From Frankia alni ACN14a (GTDB lineage: Bacteria > Actinomycetota > Actinomycetes > Frankiales > Frankiaceae): a DNA stretch of 64,000 bases. Within the stretch, counting starts at the first letter, position 1, and the number at the start of each line of letters is the position of its first letter. The notes under the pieces were generated by a model, which saw nothing but the letters and a program-made list of their open reading frames with translations, was not told where the DNA came from and searched no databases. The stretch lies in contig NC_008278.1 of NCBI RefSeq assembly GCF_000058485.1, forward strand, positions 6,752,962-6,816,961, written 5' to 3'. A program made the translations under genes and the position numbers. Of the stretch, positions 61,826-64,000 are shown piece by piece.

Positions 61826-62851
61826 TCAGGCCGTAGCGTCGGCGGTGACGCGTTTGGTGGCGAGGCGGGCCGGGTCGGGCCAGCGCACGTCCCAGACCAG
61901 GTGGAGCGTCTCCATCAGCTTGATGATGTAGAAGCTCGTGTCGATCTGCCAGGGGCGCACGCCGTGGCGGGCCGAGGTCGGCTCGGCGTGATGCAGGTTG
62001 TGCCAGGACTCCCCCATCGACAGCAGCGCCAGCGGCCACACGTTGGCGGAGCGGTCCCGCGAGCGGTACGGCCGGGAGCCGAGCACGTGGCAGATGCTGT
62101 TCACCGACCAGGTGACGTGGTGGAGCGTGGCGACCCGGACGAGGCCCGCCCAGAAGAACGCCTGCACGGCCGCCTCGAACGAGCCGCCCCAGAGGCCGCC
62201 GATGATCGCTGGCGCGGCGAGGCTGACGAAGGCGCAGCCGGCGAACGAGCGGCTGACCTTCACGATGTCCGGGTCGTCGAGCAGGTCGGGGGCGAAGCGG
62301 CGCTGGTCGGTCTGCTCGACGTCGAACAGCCAGCCGACGTGGGCGTGGTAGAGGCCCTTCATCATCGACCATGTGCCGGGGCCGTAGCGCCACGGCGAGT
62401 GTGGGTCGCCCTCGGCGTCGCTGAAGGCGTGGTGGCGCCGGTGGTCGGCCACCCAGCGGATCACCGGGCCCTCGATCGCCATGTTTCCGGCGACGGCGAG
62501 CGCGATGCGCACCGGCCGGGACGTCTTGAATCCACGGTGGGTGAAGTAACGGTGGAATCCGACCGTCACCCCGTGCCCGCTGATGGCATAGAAGATCAGG
62601 GCAAGGACGACGTCATGCCAGGAGATCCACCGGCCCCACAGGGCGGGTATCGCGGCGACCACCGCGACAAGCGGAATGATGATCGTCGTCACCATGATGA
62701 TCTGTTCGGCCCGAGCCTTCGCCATCGACCTGGGCCTGGTGGCGTTGCCCCGGTTGTTGGCGGGATCGGCGCGGCCGAGCCCCGCAGTCGTTTCCCGGTC
62801 GTCATCCGGCGCCCGATTGTTGCTCGGTGTCACCGTGTCGGTAGCGGTCAT
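61826..62851 (-). CDS. Acyl-CoA/acyl-lipid delta-9 fatty acid desaturase
   Basis: A 341-residue di-iron membrane enzyme. The histidine boxes HRYFTH, HRRHH and HNLHH are all present, with an extra conserved H in YHAHVGW, and hydrophobic pairs IIMVTTIIIPLVAVVAAIPAL, VVLALIFYAISGHGV and VSLAAPAIIGGLWGG around them. It resembles mycobacterial DesA3-type stearoyl-CoA desaturases, which introduce a double bond at C9 and so adjust membrane fluidity. The first 45 residues are polar and disordered. The ATG at 62851 follows GAGG at 6 bases; the frame opens at 63160. Confidence 0.93.
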   Translation of the reverse strand: MTATDTVTPSNNRAPDDDRETTAGLGRADPANNRGNATRPRSMAKARAEQIIMVTTIIIPLVAVVAAIPALWGRWISWHDVVLALIFYAISGHGVTVGFHRYFTHRGFKTSRPVRIALAVAGNMAIEGPVIRWVADHRRHHAFSDAEGDPHSPWRYGPGTWSMMKGLYHAHVGWLFDVEQTDQRRFAPDLLDDPDIVKVSRSFAGCAFVSLAAPAIIGGLWGGSFEAAVQAFFWAGLVRVATLHHVTWSVNSICHVLGSRPYRSRDRSANVWPLALLSMGESWHNLHHAEPTSARHGVRPWQIDTSFYIIKLMETLHLVWDVRWPDPARLATKRVTADATA

Positions 62852-63360
62852 CGCCTCGTCCCGTCCATCGCGGCAGGTCCACTGCGCCGGCACTCCACCG
62901 GCCACGGTAGCCCGCCGATGTGACAACAGTCCCCATTGCCGGCGTCCACCACGCAAACGGGCCACTCGGCAGGGCGGCCCAGCCTGCCGGCCTGCCGGCA
63001 TCGCTGTACATCGCTGTATGCCCACCGGCCGGCACCCGCCCGAATGGTCTACGTCTCGTGGGGGTACCCGCCCCACCGAGGTCACCACCCGGGCCACCCC
63101 GACGGGCATCCCGCAGAACGTGCTCGGACCTCGCCCGGCGACCACCACGGCACCCGACACCGCTCACCTCGGGCGGCACGCCCCGTAATGGCGCCGCGGT
63201 GGTGTGGTGCGCCCCGATCGCCGCGGGCGCCCGATGCATCGGGCTGTGCGGGGTCGGCGGGGACCGCGGCGCGGCCCGACCCGCGGGACAGTGGTCCGCG
63301 ACCCTGCTTTTACCATCCGCGCCACCCCACGATGGTAGAGTTGGCATGTTTTCCCCGCGG
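62852..63360. other. Intergenic region between the desaturase gene and tRNA-Gln
   Basis: About 510 bases with no credible gene. A perfect tandem repeat CATCGCTGTA (62999-63018) lies 148 bases upstream of the desaturase start. TACCATC and GATGGTA (around 63311-63336) flank the likely tRNA promoter, with TAGAGT as a possible -10. Confidence 0.5.
62999..63018. promoter_or_regulatory. Perfect 10-bp direct repeat upstream of the desaturase gene
   Basis: CATCGCTGTA occurs twice head to tail, one helical turn apart. That spacing suits cooperative binding of a regulator on one face of the DNA. The position, within 150 bases of the desaturase start, makes a link to fatty-acid control possible but untested. 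Confidence 0.4.
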
Positions 63361-63432
63361 TCCGCCGTAGTGTAATCGGCAGCACAGGAGATTTTGGTTC
63401 TCTTAGTCCACGTTCGAGTCGTGGCGGCGGAG
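63361..63432 (+). tRNA. tRNA-Gln (anticodon TTG)
   Basis: The acceptor stem TCCGCCG/CGGCGGA is perfect. The anticodon arm is GGAGA-TTTTGGT-TCTCT with anticodon TTG (reads CAA) and U33 present, and the T-arm is CCACG-TTCGAGT-CGTGG. The discriminator is G, as usual for tRNA-Gln, and CCA is not encoded. A tRNA-Gln gene upstream of glmU is common in actinobacteria. Confidence 0.95.
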
Positions 63433-63435
63433 CAC

Positions 63436-63454
63436 TACTGGAGTACCACCAGTA
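63436..63454 (+). terminator. Small hairpin just past tRNA-Gln
   Basis: TACTGG (63436-63441) pairs with CCAGTA (63449-63454) across AGTACCA, four bases after the tRNA. It may be a processing or termination signal. The remaining 255 bases to glmU show no gene. Confidence 0.4.
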
Positions 63455-63709
63455 ATACCATCACAAAGAATCGCCGGGAAGTACCGCCGCGCCGGCCGGA
63501 CCGCCATCGCGATCCTTTCTCCGCGAGCGGCCGAACGCTTCGGCGGGGACCGGTCGGGTCGTTCCCCGCCGGCCGGTCGAGGCCCTCCTCCGGTGACGGC
63601 GCCCGGCGTGTTACCGGCCGCCGTCACCTCCCCGGGCCCGGTCAGCAGGTCGCGGTAGTGTGGTGCCCGTCGCCCCATCGTCGTGCAGGCCGAAGATCCG
63701 GGAGATCGC

Positions 63710-64000
63710 GTGACTTCACCACGTCCGGCCGCCGTCATCATCCTGGCTGCGGGCGAGGGTCGACGGATGCGCTCGACGACACCGAAGGTGCTGCACAGTA
63801 TCGCTGGGCGAACCCTGCTCGGGCACGTGCTGCACGCCGCCGGCACCCTGGCCGCGCCCCGCACCGCCGTCGTCGTGGGCCACGGCCGGGAGCAGGTCGC
63901 GGCGATGCTGGCCGAGCAGGCCCCGACGGTCGTCCCCGTCGTGCAGGACCGTCAGCACGGTACGGGCCACGCTGTTCGGGTCGCCCTGGCGGCGCTCGAC
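63710..64000 (+). CDS. glmU: GlmU, N-terminal part (bifunctional GlcNAc-1-P uridylyltransferase/acetyltransferase), runs off the right edge
   Basis: 97 residues are visible. [39 protein letters not shown] is the uridylyltransferase signature (usually GxGTRM; here GEGRRM), followed by [14 protein letters not shown] and [17 protein letters not shown] with the QxxxxGTGHA nucleotide motif. The full enzyme makes UDP-GlcNAc for the cell wall. The GTG at 63710 has GGGAG 6 bases upstream. The acetyltransferase domain lies outside the window. Confidence 0.95.
   Translation, partial: MTSPRPAAVIILAAGEGRRMRSTTPKVLHSIAGRTLLGHVLHAAGTLAAPRTAVVVGHGREQVAAMLAEQAPTVVPVVQDRQHGTGHAVRVALAALD

Overview
The window is about 72% GC chromosomal DNA from an actinomycete. 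The conserved blocks eno / FtsB-DivIC / DUF501 / Ppx, mazG / mfd, ispE / ABC-F / tRNA-Gln / glmU and rplY-pth, many GTG starts with GTGA or ATGA overlaps, and long Ala/Pro/Gly-rich tails with in-frame tandem repeats in housekeeping proteins all fit Frankia or a close relative. That assignment is an inference; there is no rRNA in the window.

Layout. 1-2.4 kb: end of an unknown gene, a DUF4287 protein, an FMN/F420-type oxidoreductase, a Bax-inhibitor-1 membrane protein and an odd tRNA gene. 2.7-18.3 kb (nearly all minus strand): type II NADH dehydrogenase, family-5 uracil-DNA glycosylase, Ppx/GppA phosphatase, DUF501 protein, FtsB/DivIC, enolase, SppA, MazG, a SurA-like lipoprotein and Mfd. 18.8 kb: a MerR regulator. 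19.3-52.7 kb: a large surface or exopolysaccharide locus, interrupted only by a mycosin-type protease and tyrS. 52.7-58.1 kb: pth, rplY (ctc) and a seven-gene Asp23/AmaP-type envelope operon. 58.7-64 kb: ispE, an ABC-F ATPase, a fatty-acid desaturase, tRNA-Gln and the start of glmU.

The polysaccharide locus is the accessory part. Two paralogous membrane-anchored GH26-like hydrolases lie on the minus strand on either side of a tightly coupled plus-strand operon of five genes: a glucose-1-phosphate cytidylyltransferase, a DUF4910 aminopeptidase-like protein, an IspD-family cytidylyltransferase, a 2-oxoglutarate/Fe(II) oxygenase and an SDR that lacks the Tyr-Lys catalytic pair. Next come a Wzy-like polymerase, an O-methyltransferase, a Wzz/BY-kinase-like chain-length protein without a P-loop (preceded by a 25-codon coupled leader ORF), and a Wzx-like flippase with a very long disordered cytoplasmic arm. 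Then come a sugar C-methyltransferase, an RmlC-like epimerase and an NAD-dependent epimerase, an FkbH / acyl-carrier-protein / hexapeptide-acyltransferase cassette, and three glycosyltransferases. Read together this looks like synthesis, acyl decoration, export, polymerisation and trimming of one unusual surface glycan, possibly with CDP-linked precursors.

Intergenic DNA holds a dispersed family of nested inverted repeats (best copies at 41918-41967 and 55651-55700), a GC-rich minisatellite between eno and sppA, short tandem repeats upstream of ispE and ftsB, and several strong bidirectional terminators at convergent gene ends.
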